Shown piece by piece: positions 18,316 through 28,010 of a stretch of 37,626 nt of DNA (the stretch's first letter is position 1; each line of letters starts with the position of its first letter). The position numbers were made by a program, and so were the translations under genes. Source of the stretch: Nitrospiraceae bacterium (GTDB taxonomy: Bacteria; Nitrospirota; Nitrospiria; Nitrospirales; Nitrospiraceae); NCBI GenBank assembly GCA_900299325.1, contig OMJK01000117.1:1-37626 (forward strand), written 5' to 3'. The notes below the pieces were generated by a model. The model searched no databases. It saw only the letters and a program-made list of their open reading frames with translations, and was not told where the DNA came from.

Positions 18316-20127
18316 CTACGCACTTTCCAACTCCCGTTCCGATGCAGCCGACATCGCTTCACGCAAATGGGGATGCCGTTTGAGCAATTGGTCGAACGTG
18401 CCGTGATCGTCAAAACGACCGGCATTCAGCAGGTAGAGCCGGTCATACTGCATCACGGTCCTCAGGCGATGGGTAATTACAATCAGCGTGCGCTGCCCGC
18501 GCAGTTTCCCCACGGCGTCCATCACATCCCGTTCCGTCTTGTGATCCAACGCGCTCGTTGCCTCATCCATGACCAGCACACTCGGATTGTGATACAGCGC
18601 CCGCGCAATCCCCAGCCGTTGACGCTGGCCGGCGGAAAGCCGGATGCCGCGATCACCGACCGACGTACCGAGTCCGCCGGGCAAACTCCTGACAAATCCG
18701 TCGATTTGCGCCGCCTGGAGCGCCCGCATCACAGCGACCTCGTCAATACTGTCATCCGGCAGGCCGAACGCAATGTTCCGGCGAATACTGTCGTCCGTCA
18801 GATACACCTCCTGTGGAACATATCCAATCTGCCGCTGCCATTCCGGCAAGCGGGCGTGAATGTCACAGCCGTCGACACGCACCACGCCGGCAGTAGGCAT
18901 CAGCAGCCCCAGCATCACATTGACCAACGTGCTCTTCCCCGCCCCTGATGCCCCGATAATCGCCACCGCTTGCCCCACTTCCACCGTCAGCGATAGCCGG
19001 TGTAGCGCATCGGTCGATGCGCCTGGGTACCGGTAATGGACCTCATCCAGGCTCAACTGCTTCTGCATTCTCTGAGTCGACTCGGTCTGACCGGCGGAAT
19101 GCGACCGTTGAGGGCGATCTGATTCCATGGTTTCCAGTTCGGTACAAATTAGATCGAACGTCGGCCGCTTATAGCGAATATCGACCACGGCGCTGTTGAG
19201 AGCCGTTACAGCCGGCACCAGTCGCATCGCAGCCACGCCGAAGAGCGCCAGCATCGGCAACATGGACTGAATCGGCCGACCCAGCGCCACGAATGCAATC
19301 GACAGCGGAAGGACGGCCGAAACGGTGAGCGCTTCGAGAAAATAGCGCGGCAGGCCGCCGATCACTCCATATACCGTCTCGCTGCTGGCGAGACCACGGG
19401 TCTCCCGCTGGAACAGTTCCATCAGATACGACTCGCGGCCTAACAGTTTGGCCTCTTTGAGCACGCCCAGGCTTTGGTTGATGATTTGGATCTGAAGGGC
19501 CCAGTGGTCATGGCAGCGCTGACCGTATCTCGTCAATTTACCCCGCACCAGCAGATAGAAGCCGCCGCTTGCAACTCCGAGCAGGGCCAGCACCGACAGT
19601 GACACCACGGGATCGACCAGCATCATCAGGGTGACGATGACCGTCAGCACCAGCCCTTCTCTCACCAGTCGCATGCCGCCCTTGAGAAAATCGACGGCAT
19701 AGATAACTTCATCCGTGAGGTTGCGGATCAATTCGGCAGGATTCCGCTGTAAATGCACAGCATAGGGACAGGCCAGGTAGGACCGGAATAACCGGTTGGA
19801 CACCGCGGCGGTGACGTCTTGAATCAGTCGGGTTTCAGCGTAGTTCAGCGCGCTCAGCAAACAGTTCTTGACGACAAAGAGGCTCGCCAGCACACCGGCG
19901 CCATACAATACACGTCCGGACTGATCGAGCCGGTCAACCCACACCTTGAACGGACCATCGGGCAATGCAGCCAGCAGCCGGCCGGGCTCGACGACAAGGC
20001 TCACAAAAGCTGGAATCGTCCCGATCCCGGCCATTTCGATCACGCTGGCCACCAGAGTCGCACCGATCACCCACTCCAGCCGACGGAGTTGGCGCGGATC
20101 TAAAAACACCAGGAGCTTCTTCATCAC
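18316..20127 (-). CDS. ABC transporter ATP-binding/permease (MsbA/PglK-like glycan flippase)
   Basis: N-terminal TM region MKKLLVFLDPRQLRRLEWVIGATLVASVIEMAGIGTIPAFVSLVV; Walker A IIGASGAGKSTLVNVMLGL; signature RLSAGQRQRLGIARALY; Walker B SVLVMDEATSALD. GTG at 20127 or ATG at 20124. Confidence 0.88.
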   Translation of the reverse strand: MMKKLLVFLDPRQLRRLEWVIGATLVASVIEMAGIGTIPAFVSLVVEPGRLLAALPDGPFKVWVDRLDQSGRVLYGAGVLASLFVVKNCLLSALNYAETRLIQDVTAAVSNRLFRSYLACPYAVHLQRNPAELIRNLTDEVIYAVDFLKGGMRLVREGLVLTVIVTLMMLVDPVVSLSVLALLGVASGGFYLLVRGKLTRYGQRCHDHWALQIQIINQSLGVLKEAKLLGRESYLMELFQRETRGLASSETVYGVIGGLPRYFLEALTVSAVLPLSIAFVALGRPIQSMLPMLALFGVAAMRLVPAVTALNSAVVDIRYKRPTFDLICTELETMESDRPQRSHSAGQTESTQRMQKQLSLDEVHYRYPGASTDALHRLSLTVEVGQAVAIIGASGAGKSTLVNVMLGLLMPTAGVVRVDGCDIHARLPEWQRQIGYVPQEVYLTDDSIRRNIAFGLPDDSIDEVAVMRALQAAQIDGFVRSLPGGLGTSVGDRGIRLSAGQRQRLGIARALYHNPSVLVMDEATSALDHKTERDVMDAVGKLRGQRTLIVITHRLRTVMQYDRLYLLNAGRFDDHGTFDQLLKRHPHLREAMSAASERELESA

Positions 20128-20382
20128 AATCGCATCACACTCGTCGTCGCAAAAGATGCACGGACGGTTTATCGCAAGGACTCAGGCGTTCCTCTCGATT
20201 CACGACCGCAAGTCACCGTCATCACACCCTCAAAAACTTATCGATCGCAGCGTATTTATTGATGTTTGCTTGGGTCCGCTCAGGCAGGACGATGAATCGG
20301 CACAGCTCCGCCCTCTGACTTACAGGCAGCCTGCACCCGAGGACAGACCGATGCGTTCGCATGGCCGTCACGCTATCAACCC

Positions 20383-20410
20383 AATATAGTACAAACCCTC
20401 TATGAAGCAA
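20383..20410 (-). promoter_or_regulatory. Candidate sigma70-type promoter of the glycan operon
   Basis: Minus-strand TTGCTT (20405-20410), 16 bp spacer, TATATT (20383-20388); about 255 bp upstream of the ABC transporter start. Confidence 0.3.
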
Positions 20411-20603
20411 TGAATTAGGGGATTTTGGTTGCGCCGAAACATCGCCTGTTACTCGCGATTTTTTCAGGCGAAATAGATGCTTTGTTTCAGTTCAGAAAGC
20501 GTGGGGAAAATCGTGCGGTGAGGTCGGCTGAAATATGCGTATGTCGAGGCAGGAGCGGAGACCGATCGATTCTTACCGGCTTTACACCCATACCGGAGGC
20601 ACC

Positions 20604-23144
20604 CTACTCGTCCGTGAACCGGGACCACACACGACGCCAGTTATCCCGCTCATCCGGCCACAGACTTTCTGCCGGGCCGGTTGGACGGAGCACCAGATCG
20701 TGCATGCGGTGTATCGCAAGCTCGCCCGTAGAGATCTTCGCCGTGAACCACACCGCCCCGTCCCGATCGGTCCGGTACAACGGAATCTTCTCCTCCGCAA
20801 AGGCGTCGAGAACCGGCCGGGCCGGATGACCATAGGAATTGTGCGTGCCAACCGACACCACGGCATACTGCGGGTGAATCTGCGCGATCCAATCGTGGTC
20901 GAGCGAATTGCGGGCGCCATGATGCGGGACCTTCAGCACCGTGACCGGCTGACGCCCCTGTTCAGGAAGCTGCTGCAGCCCTCCGGCCTCAATATCGGCT
21001 GTCAGCAAGACCGCCTGCGCTCCACATTCGAGCCGGGACACAATCGAGTGATTGTTCAGGTACGTCCCGCTCGCAGAGACACCCGGCTGCGCCGCGTGCT
21101 CCATCGCAGGCGGATTTACGATAATCAATCGGCAGGGCCCTCCGTGAAGAAGCTCATTCCCTTGCACGGCAATCCGCTCCTCCAGATTCCGTTCCTGTAA
21201 CGCGCTCCGCAAGTTGGTTGCAAATACTTCCGGCCGCTCAATGCCGGTCCCCCAATACTGACCGACCGGCAGATGCCGAATGACCCAGGCCAGCCCTCCA
21301 ACGTGATCGAGCTGCTGATGCGTGCCAATGACATAATCGAGCCGTCTGATGCCTCTGTTCCACAGAAACGGCGCGACCACCCCGCGCCCCATGTCGAACC
21401 GCTCATAATGCGCGCCGCCGTCAATCAAGACCGTTCGCCCATCAGGCAGTTCGATCACCGCGCTATCGCCCTGTCCCACATCGAGAAACGTCACCCGCCA
21501 ACGGTCGCCGTCGACACCAAGCCGCGGAGACCACAGCCACCATCCCAGCATCACAATGATGGCTGCAATCGCACACCCTCGCACAACCCTTCTCACATTC
21601 CACAGACCGGCGAGGACCAGCGCGCCATAGAACAGCGCGATGCTAGGCAGCGATGGCGCCGCCACATGCCACTCGCCCATAGAGAACCCCGCACACCAGC
21701 GTAGCCCATCGATCATCCAGCTCATCAATCGTTCCTGCATCGGTCCCAGCGGCACATCGGCCGCACCGGAAACCAACGCCCACACACCGGTCAGCAACCC
21801 GACCGGCACCAGCACAAACCCTGTGAACGGAATGGCGATCATGTTGGTCAGAATCCCCATCCATGCAATCTGATTAAAATACGCCGCCACGACGGGAGCC
21901 GTCACCATCGTGACCAGACCACCGATCAACAGTGCATCCATACTCCACGTCGTGACCGTCAGCCACCATGTCCCATTTTTACTTTCCTGTTCCCCGTTCT
22001 GCAGCCCGCGCCAGGTCAGGACACGAACGATGACCAGCACAGACAGAAACGACAACTGGAACGACAAATCGAAGATCGCTTGAGGATCATGCACCGTGAT
22101 CAGCATCGCAGCGCTCGCCAGTGCGTGATAGAGTCGCCGTTCGTACCCCATCCAGACAACCGCGAGCGCAATCGTGATCATCACCAGAGACCGGAGTGTC
22201 GCCAATTCGGCTCCGGCCATGAGGGCATACACCACAACAACCGGCCATGTACCGAGCACAGCCAGACGTGTCGGCGTGATCGTCCGTGACAACGTCAGAA
22301 GGACACCGGCGGGAAGCCCTGTGCACACCCGTCTGATCAGCGAGAACACGATCACGGCAACCAGCCCGAGATGGGAGCCGGAGATCGATAACAGATGGAT
22401 CGTCCCCGTCGACATAAACCACTCTTGCAACGCATCGTCCAGGTATCCTCGCTCACCGATAGTGATCCCGAGAAAGAGACCGAGCGCCGGCTGACTGAAC
22501 GTCTGCACTGCCGCATCGCGAATGGCCGCACGCCATTGATCGATGCGCCTCCAGGCTCCCCACCATGCACCGCGACCGAACTCGATGCGACGAACTGCGC
22601 CAGCGCCGGTTACTGTTGCAACTGAGCCGATCCCGTGCCGATCCAGATACGCGGCATAATCGAATCCGCCCGGATTCAAGGAACCGGTCGGTGGGCCAAA
22701 TTTCGCCTGAACTTCGATACGATCGCCGCAATACAGCGCCTGATCGGGATCCCGCCATGTGAGCCGGACCACAGGCCGCCCGGCTCGTTCGTCACCCAGT
22801 CCCAACGGAACGTCTGGCTTGACAAGTACGACTTGTCGACCGGGCCCATGCTGCACCGGCGCGATCACACGTCCTGTGATCGTCACGAACACACGTTCCT
22901 GTCCGGACTGGCGAAACTCACCGCCTGTCGGTCCCGGCACGACGAGAGTCCAATACACCACTCCGCCGAGCATCGCCGCATAGAGCATGGTCGCGGACCT
23001 GCGTTCGATCAATCCCGCCTGTTCGGCGTACAACGCTCCGACAGCGGCCGCCGTCAGCCCGCAGAATATGGAGATCGGGAAAAACGGAATGAGGGAACCG
23101 GCGAGAAGGCCCGAGAGAAATGCACTCGTGAGGGATGGCAGCAT
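20604..23144 (-). CDS. comEC: DNA internalization-related competence protein ComEC/Rec2
   Basis: 846 aa; STGTIHLLSISGSHLGLVAVIVFSLIRRV competence-domain motif; C-terminal metallo-beta-lactamase-like domain VTFLDVGQGDSAVIELPDGRTVLIDGG...GTHQQLDHVGGL...VLKVPHHGARNS. Confidence 0.92.
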   Translation of the reverse strand: MLPSLTSAFLSGLLAGSLIPFFPISIFCGLTAAAVGALYAEQAGLIERRSATMLYAAMLGGVVYWTLVVPGPTGGEFRQSGQERVFVTITGRVIAPVQHGPGRQVVLVKPDVPLGLGDERAGRPVVRLTWRDPDQALYCGDRIEVQAKFGPPTGSLNPGGFDYAAYLDRHGIGSVATVTGAGAVRRIEFGRGAWWGAWRRIDQWRAAIRDAAVQTFSQPALGLFLGITIGERGYLDDALQEWFMSTGTIHLLSISGSHLGLVAVIVFSLIRRVCTGLPAGVLLTLSRTITPTRLAVLGTWPVVVVYALMAGAELATLRSLVMITIALAVVWMGYERRLYHALASAAMLITVHDPQAIFDLSFQLSFLSVLVIVRVLTWRGLQNGEQESKNGTWWLTVTTWSMDALLIGGLVTMVTAPVVAAYFNQIAWMGILTNMIAIPFTGFVLVPVGLLTGVWALVSGAADVPLGPMQERLMSWMIDGLRWCAGFSMGEWHVAAPSLPSIALFYGALVLAGLWNVRRVVRGCAIAAIIVMLGWWLWSPRLGVDGDRWRVTFLDVGQGDSAVIELPDGRTVLIDGGAHYERFDMGRGVVAPFLWNRGIRRLDYVIGTHQQLDHVGGLAWVIRHLPVGQYWGTGIERPEVFATNLRSALQERNLEERIAVQGNELLHGGPCRLIIVNPPAMEHAAQPGVSASGTYLNNHSIVSRLECGAQAVLLTADIEAGGLQQLPEQGRQPVTVLKVPHHGARNSLDHDWIAQIHPQYAVVSVGTHNSYGHPARPVLDAFAEEKIPLYRTDRDGAVWFTAKISTGELAIHRMHDLVLRPTGPAESLWPDERDNWRRVWSRFTDE

Positions 23145-23169
23145 CAGCCTCCCTCACACGAGGGTCACA

Positions 23170-24519
23170 CTATCCAATGTGCGTCCGCACGACCTGCGCG
23201 AGATGTTCGGCCACTTCTTTAATGAGGGTGTCGCGCTCACCCTCCACCATGATTCTGAGCAGAGGCTCCGTTCCAGAATACCGGACCACCACCCGTCCGT
23301 TTCCATTGAGCCGCTCTTCGCTGGCCCGAATAGCCCGATCGATATCAGGCACCGATTTGAGGTCCGGTTTGCGGGCAACTTTCACATTTAGCAGAATCTG
23401 CGGAACGGCCGACATCGCTTTGGCCAGCTCGGACACCGGCTTCTTGGTCCGTTTCATCAATGAGAGCATCTGCAACGCCGAAACCAGTCCGTCACCCGTC
23501 GTGTTGTGGTCCAGAAACACAAAATGGCCGGACTGCTCGCCGCCGAAATTGTAGCCCTCCGCCAGCATCCGCTCAAGAAGATACCGGTCGCCCACCGGCG
23601 TGCGCACGAGCTTAATCCCTACCTTCGCCATCGACAGCTCCAGCCCGAAATTGCTCATCACCGTCCCCACCAGAGTCTGCTTCGCCAACACTCCCTGCTG
23701 ATGCATATCCAACCCGAGCGCTGCCATAACATGATCACCGTCGATAATGGTTCCCTGCTCGCAAACAAACATGGCCCGGTCGGCATCGCCGTCGAGTGCA
23801 ATACCGATATCCGCCTTGTGATAGCGCACGGCGTGTTGCAGCTGCTGCGGATGCACCGCGCCGCAATCCTGATTGATATTCATGCCGTCCGGCTCGTTCC
23901 CGATGACTTCGACCTTCGCCCCCAGTTCTCGCAACACCTTGGGCGCGACCTTGTACGCAGCCCCATTGGCGCAATCCACCACCAGCTTGAGACCTTGAAA
24001 ATCGAGATCTTTAGGCAGCGACCGCTTCACAAATTCAATGTACCGGCCTTCCGCGTCGTCGATGCGATAGGCCTTGCCGATCAAGTCAGCGGTCGGCCGC
24101 AGATGGCTGATCTCTTTGGACACAATCAGCTCCTCGATGCGCGCTTCCATCTCGTCAGGCAGCTTGAATCCGTCGTTCGAAAAGAATTTGATCCCGTTGT
24201 CCTGATAGGGATTATGAGACGCCGAAATGACGACGCCGGCATCGGCGCGCAGGCTTCTGGTCAAAAACGCGATCGCCGGCGTCGGCATAGGCCCGACCAG
24301 CAGCACATCGACCCCCATCGAGCAAATCCCTGCCATCAAGGCCGATTCCAACATATAGCCGGAGATGCGGGTGTCTTTTCCGATGACGATTTGATGGCGC
24401 CCGGCCCGGCGCATGAAAAGATGCGCGGCCGCTCGACCCAGCTGCATCGCCGTCTCGCTGGTCATCGGCTCCAGATTGGCCACACCGCGCACACCGTCTG
24501 TCCCGAACAGCTTACGCAT
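23170..24519 (-). CDS. glmM: Phosphoglucosamine mutase
   Basis: [15 protein letters not shown]; phosphoserine loop [49 protein letters not shown]. Confidence 0.97.
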   Translation of the reverse strand: MRKLFGTDGVRGVANLEPMTSETAMQLGRAAAHLFMRRAGRHQIVIGKDTRISGYMLESALMAGICSMGVDVLLVGPMPTPAIAFLTRSLRADAGVVISASHNPYQDNGIKFFSNDGFKLPDEMEARIEELIVSKEISHLRPTADLIGKAYRIDDAEGRYIEFVKRSLPKDLDFQGLKLVVDCANGAAYKVAPKVLRELGAKVEVIGNEPDGMNINQDCGAVHPQQLQHAVRYHKADIGIALDGDADRAMFVCEQGTIIDGDHVMAALGLDMHQQGVLAKQTLVGTVMSNFGLELSMAKVGIKLVRTPVGDRYLLERMLAEGYNFGGEQSGHFVFLDHNTTGDGLVSALQMLSLMKRTKKPVSELAKAMSAVPQILLNVKVARKPDLKSVPDIDRAIRASEERLNGNGRVVVRYSGTEPLLRIMVEGERDTLIKEVAEHLAQVVRTHIG

Positions 24520-25411
24520 ACCGCTCCTGTTTTACCGGCGATTGGGCCGACCGGACGGCCGACGCGACGGTCACCACATCCATCATCGTTTGCACATCGT
24601 GCACGCGGACAATATCCACTCCCCGCTCAACGGCAATCGCCACGGCCGCCGCGGTGCCCCACGCCCGGTCCTCGACCGGCCGGTTCACAAGTTGTCCAAT
24701 AAACGCTTTCCGGGATGGACCGACAAGCAGAGGGCGATCCAGCATCGCAAGTGTCCGCAGTCCGTTCAATAAGGCAAGATTGTGTACCAGCAGCTTACCA
24801 AACCCGATGCCTGGATCAAGGACGATCTGGCTTTTGGCGATACCGGCTTCCTGCGCCACATCCAGCCGCTCGCCAAGAAACTCCGTCACCTCCGCCACCA
24901 CATCCCCGTAGTACGGCGCCTGCTGCATAGTTTGCGGCGTCCCCTGCATATGCATTAGGATCAGTCCGGCACCCGATCGCGCCACGACACCGGCCATGTC
25001 CGGATCGAATCGCAGTGCACTGACATCGTTGACGATGGACGCCCCCGCATCGAGGGCACGCTGCGCGACCCCTGCCTTCATCGTGTCCACGGAAATCGGC
25101 ACAGCGACGCGACGGGCCAACCCCTCGATGACGGGCACAACCCGCTGCCATTCCTCATTTTCCTCGACCGGTATGGCACCGGGCTTCGTCGACTCAGCTC
25201 CGATATCGAGCAGATCCGCCCCTTGCGCAACCAGTTCCAGCGCATGCGCGATGGCGCGTTCGGGCTCCAGATACCGTCCGCCGTCATAGAAGGAATCCGC
25301 CGTGACATTGACAATGCCCATGAGCAGCGCCCGACCGCCACGGGCAATGTCCCGCCCTTTTGCGGTGAACAGCGGTTGATGCGTTGACGTCAGAGGGGAA
25401 GTCGGAGCCAT
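24512..25411 (-). CDS. folP: Dihydropteroate synthase
   Basis: [100 protein letters not shown]. Likely start MAPTSPLTS (ATG 25411). Confidence 0.95.
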   Translation of the reverse strand: MAPTSPLTSTHQPLFTAKGRDIARGGRALLMGIVNVTADSFYDGGRYLEPERAIAHALELVAQGADLLDIGAESTKPGAIPVEENEEWQRVVPVIEGLARRVAVPISVDTMKAGVAQRALDAGASIVNDVSALRFDPDMAGVVARSGAGLILMHMQGTPQTMQQAPYYGDVVAEVTEFLGERLDVAQEAGIAKSQIVLDPGIGFGKLLVHNLALLNGLRTLAMLDRPLLVGPSRKAFIGQLVNRPVEDRAWGTAAAVAIAVERGVDIVRVHDVQTMMDVVTVASAVRSAQSPVKQERYA

Positions 25412-25557
25412 AGCCCTAGACAACGCTAGCCGGTGCCTGTGGGAGAGAGCAGAATCTTGCAACTTCCACAAGACAAGACACCGGCGCGTCCTCCTTGCGC
25501 AACACGATGAAGTGCCTCTCCCGCCGGAGACGGACGGGAGCCATACGAGTCAGTCAG

Positions 25558-27369
25558 TTAGGCAGGAACCGTTTGAGAGGAAGACTGCATGAGAATCTGA
25601 TCGATTTCCGGCGCATCCAGCACTTCCTTTTCCAGAAGGGCTTCAGCCAGCGCCTTGAGACTGGTCATGTGTTCCGTCAGCAGCCGCTTGGCCCGCTCGT
25701 AATTCTCGGTCACCAGGCGCTTGATCTCGTGATCGATTTCCAACGCCACCTGATCGCTGAAATCCCGCTTCGTGGCGATTTCCCGGCCCAGGAAGATTTC
25801 CTCTTCTTTTCGCCCGAACGTCAACGGGCCGAGTTTTTCGCTCATACCCCATTCACACACCATCTTACGAGCCAGGTCCGTCGCCCGCTCCAGATCGTTC
25901 CCCGCTCCCGTCGTCACATGCTTGAGCACCAACTCCTCCGCCACGCGGCCGCCCATCAGAATGGCCAGCGTGTTGTAGAGAAATTCCTTTGAATAGTTAT
26001 GCCGGTCGTCGGTCGGCAGCTGCATCGTGACGCCCAGCGCACGTCCGCGCGGAATAATCGTGACCTTATGGACCGGGTCCGTACCAGGCAGCAGCTTGGC
26101 CATGAGGGCATGGCCAGCTTCGTGATAGGCTGTAATCCGCTTCTCTTCGTCGCTCAGAATCATGCTCTTCCGCTCGGCGCCCATCAGAACCTTATCCTTG
26201 GCCATTTCGAAGTCGACCAGTTCGACTTCTTTTTTATTCTGCCGGGCCGCCCACAGCGCCGCCTCGTTGACCAGATTTTCCAGATCGGCGCCCGAAAATC
26301 CCGGCGTGCCGCGTGCGATCTTTTCCAACTCCACATCAGTCGCGACAGGCACTTTCTTGGTGTGCACCTTGAGAATTTCAGACCGGCCCCTGAGATCCGG
26401 CCGATTCACCACGACCTGCCGGTCGAACCGTCCCGGCCGCAACAACGCCGGATCCAGCACGTCCGGCCGGTTTGTCGCGGCAATCAAAATCACACCCTCG
26501 GTCGTATCAAACCCGTCCATCTCCACGAGCAACTGATTGAGCGTCTGTTCACGCTCGTCATGCCCGCCGCCGAGTCCCGCGCCACGCAAACGACCGACCG
26601 CATCGATTTCGTCGATAAAAATGATGCAGGGCGCGTGCTTCTTGCCCTGCTCGAACAGATCGCGCACCCGCGACGCGCCGACACCGACAAACATCTCCAC
26701 GAAGTCGGACCCGCTGATACTGAAGAACGGCACCCCCGCTTCGCCGGCAATCGCCTTCGCAAGCAGCGTTTTACCGGTGCCGGGAGGCCCGACGATCAGC
26801 ACGCCTTTCGGAATCCGCCCGCCCAGCTTTTGGAACTTGCGCGGATCCTTCAGAAACTCGATGATCTCAAGAACTTCTTCCTTCGCTTCGTCGATGCCGG
26901 CCACATCGGAAAACGTCACCTTTTTCCGTTCTTCAGTCAGCATGCGGGCGCGGCTCTTGCCGAACGACAGCGCTTTGTTACCGCCGATCTGCATCTGCCG
27001 CATCAGAAAGAACCACAAGCCCAGGAACAGGACGAACGGCCCCCACGTTACCAGAAACGTGATGTACCAGGGGCTTTCATCGGGCGGCTTCACCTCGATC
27101 TGGACGTCCCGTTCCCGCAGAACTTTCACCAGATCGGGATACTCCGCCGAGTAGGTCCGGATGCGTGTCTTATCCTTTAAGACGGCGCTGATGTGGTTGG
27201 CTTTGATGATGACCTTCTCAATATCACCCTTATCGAGTTTGGCCATAAACTCGCTGAAGATCACGTCCTCTTCAGGAGCATGCGTCGGCACGCTGAACAG
27301 ATTGAACAGCAGAATCATGAACAAGCCGACGACGACCCAAAATAGCAAGTTCTTGACCCTGGAATTCAT
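25558..27369 (-). CDS. ftsH: ATP-dependent zinc metalloprotease FtsH
   Basis: Two N-terminal TM segments; [61 protein letters not shown] zinc-binding motif. Confidence 0.98.
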   Translation of the reverse strand: MNSRVKNLLFWVVVGLFMILLFNLFSVPTHAPEEDVIFSEFMAKLDKGDIEKVIIKANHISAVLKDKTRIRTYSAEYPDLVKVLRERDVQIEVKPPDESPWYITFLVTWGPFVLFLGLWFFLMRQMQIGGNKALSFGKSRARMLTEERKKVTFSDVAGIDEAKEEVLEIIEFLKDPRKFQKLGGRIPKGVLIVGPPGTGKTLLAKAIAGEAGVPFFSISGSDFVEMFVGVGASRVRDLFEQGKKHAPCIIFIDEIDAVGRLRGAGLGGGHDEREQTLNQLLVEMDGFDTTEGVILIAATNRPDVLDPALLRPGRFDRQVVVNRPDLRGRSEILKVHTKKVPVATDVELEKIARGTPGFSGADLENLVNEAALWAARQNKKEVELVDFEMAKDKVLMGAERKSMILSDEEKRITAYHEAGHALMAKLLPGTDPVHKVTIIPRGRALGVTMQLPTDDRHNYSKEFLYNTLAILMGGRVAEELVLKHVTTGAGNDLERATDLARKMVCEWGMSEKLGPLTFGRKEEEIFLGREIATKRDFSDQVALEIDHEIKRLVTENYERAKRLLTEHMTSLKALAEALLEKEVLDAPEIDQILMQSSSQTVPA

Positions 27370-27420
27370 CCGGATCTCCTTGTCAAACGTGCTCTTACTG
27401 ACATGTCCAGAATTCTGATG

Positions 27421-27450
27421 ATGTTACCACAGGGCCGTTCATAGTGACAA
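27421..27450 (-). promoter_or_regulatory. Candidate sigma70-type promoter upstream of ftsH
   Basis: Minus-strand TTGTCA (27445-27450), 18 bp spacer, TAACAT (27421-27426); AAGGAGAT Shine-Dalgarno-like sequence just upstream of the ftsH ATG. Confidence 0.35.
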
Positions 27451-27465
27451 CAAGGATGCGACTGC

Positions 27466-28007
27466 CTACTCGTGCTGTTCATCGACCTGATCAAGTACCG
27501 CCAGGTACGGCAGGTTTCGATACTGCTGTTGATAATCCAATCCGTACCCCACGACGTACCGGTTTGGAATTTTAAACCCGACATAGTCGACCGGCACATC
27601 GACTAGCCTCCGCTCCGGCTTGCTCAAGAGCGCGCACACTTTGATAGACCGCGGTTTTTTTCTGGCCATCGATTTCAACAGATGCAGAACCGTGATACCC
27701 GAATCGACGATGTCTTCCACCAGCAGTACGTCCTTCCCCTTGATGTCTTCTGTCAGATCCGTCATCTGCTTGACCTGCGTCTTGCCCTTCGCGTTCGACC
27801 GGCGGCTCGCCACCACGATGAAGTCGACACGCAGCGGAATCCGGATCGCCCTCGCCAGGTCGGCATAGAACGCGTACGCCCCTTTCAGCACCCCAACCAG
27901 CACCAGGTCTTTGCCGGCATAGTCGGCACTGATCTGGCGCCCCAACTCGCGCAAACGATTCCGCATTTCCTCCTGCGTCACAATCGGCCGGCCGAAAATC
28001 TGCGCCA
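27466..28007 (-). CDS. hpt: Hypoxanthine phosphoribosyltransferase
   Basis: MAQIFGRPIVTQEEMRNRLRELGRQISADYAGKDLVLVGVLKGAYAFYADLAR; VLLVEDIVDSGITVLHLL (PRPP motif). The 307-aa ORF start is over-extended into tilS. Confidence 0.93.
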
Positions 28008-28010
28008 TGC

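Noticed and set aside
17377-18948. Long plus-strand ORF of 523 aa antisense to pseB and the ABC transporter
   Set aside because: Shadow ORF: low-complexity His/Arg/Pro-rich composition, no recognisable motifs, opposite two clear coding genes in a GC-rich genome.
20222-20410. 62-aa minus-strand ORF in the operon leader
   Set aside because: Its start overlaps the candidate promoter, it has no motif, and its composition does not suggest a real leader peptide; conservation would be needed to revive it.
23506-24702. Plus-strand ORF of 398 aa antisense to glmM
   Set aside because: Antisense to a canonical housekeeping gene; no motifs.
25518-25540. CTCCCG...CGGGAG inverted repeat downstream of ftsH as a terminator
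   Set aside because: 6-bp stem without a following T-tract on the minus strand; insufficient to call a rho-independent terminator.
25999-27180. Plus-strand ORF of 393 aa antisense to ftsH
   Set aside because: Antisense to a highly conserved gene; composition typical of a shadow frame.
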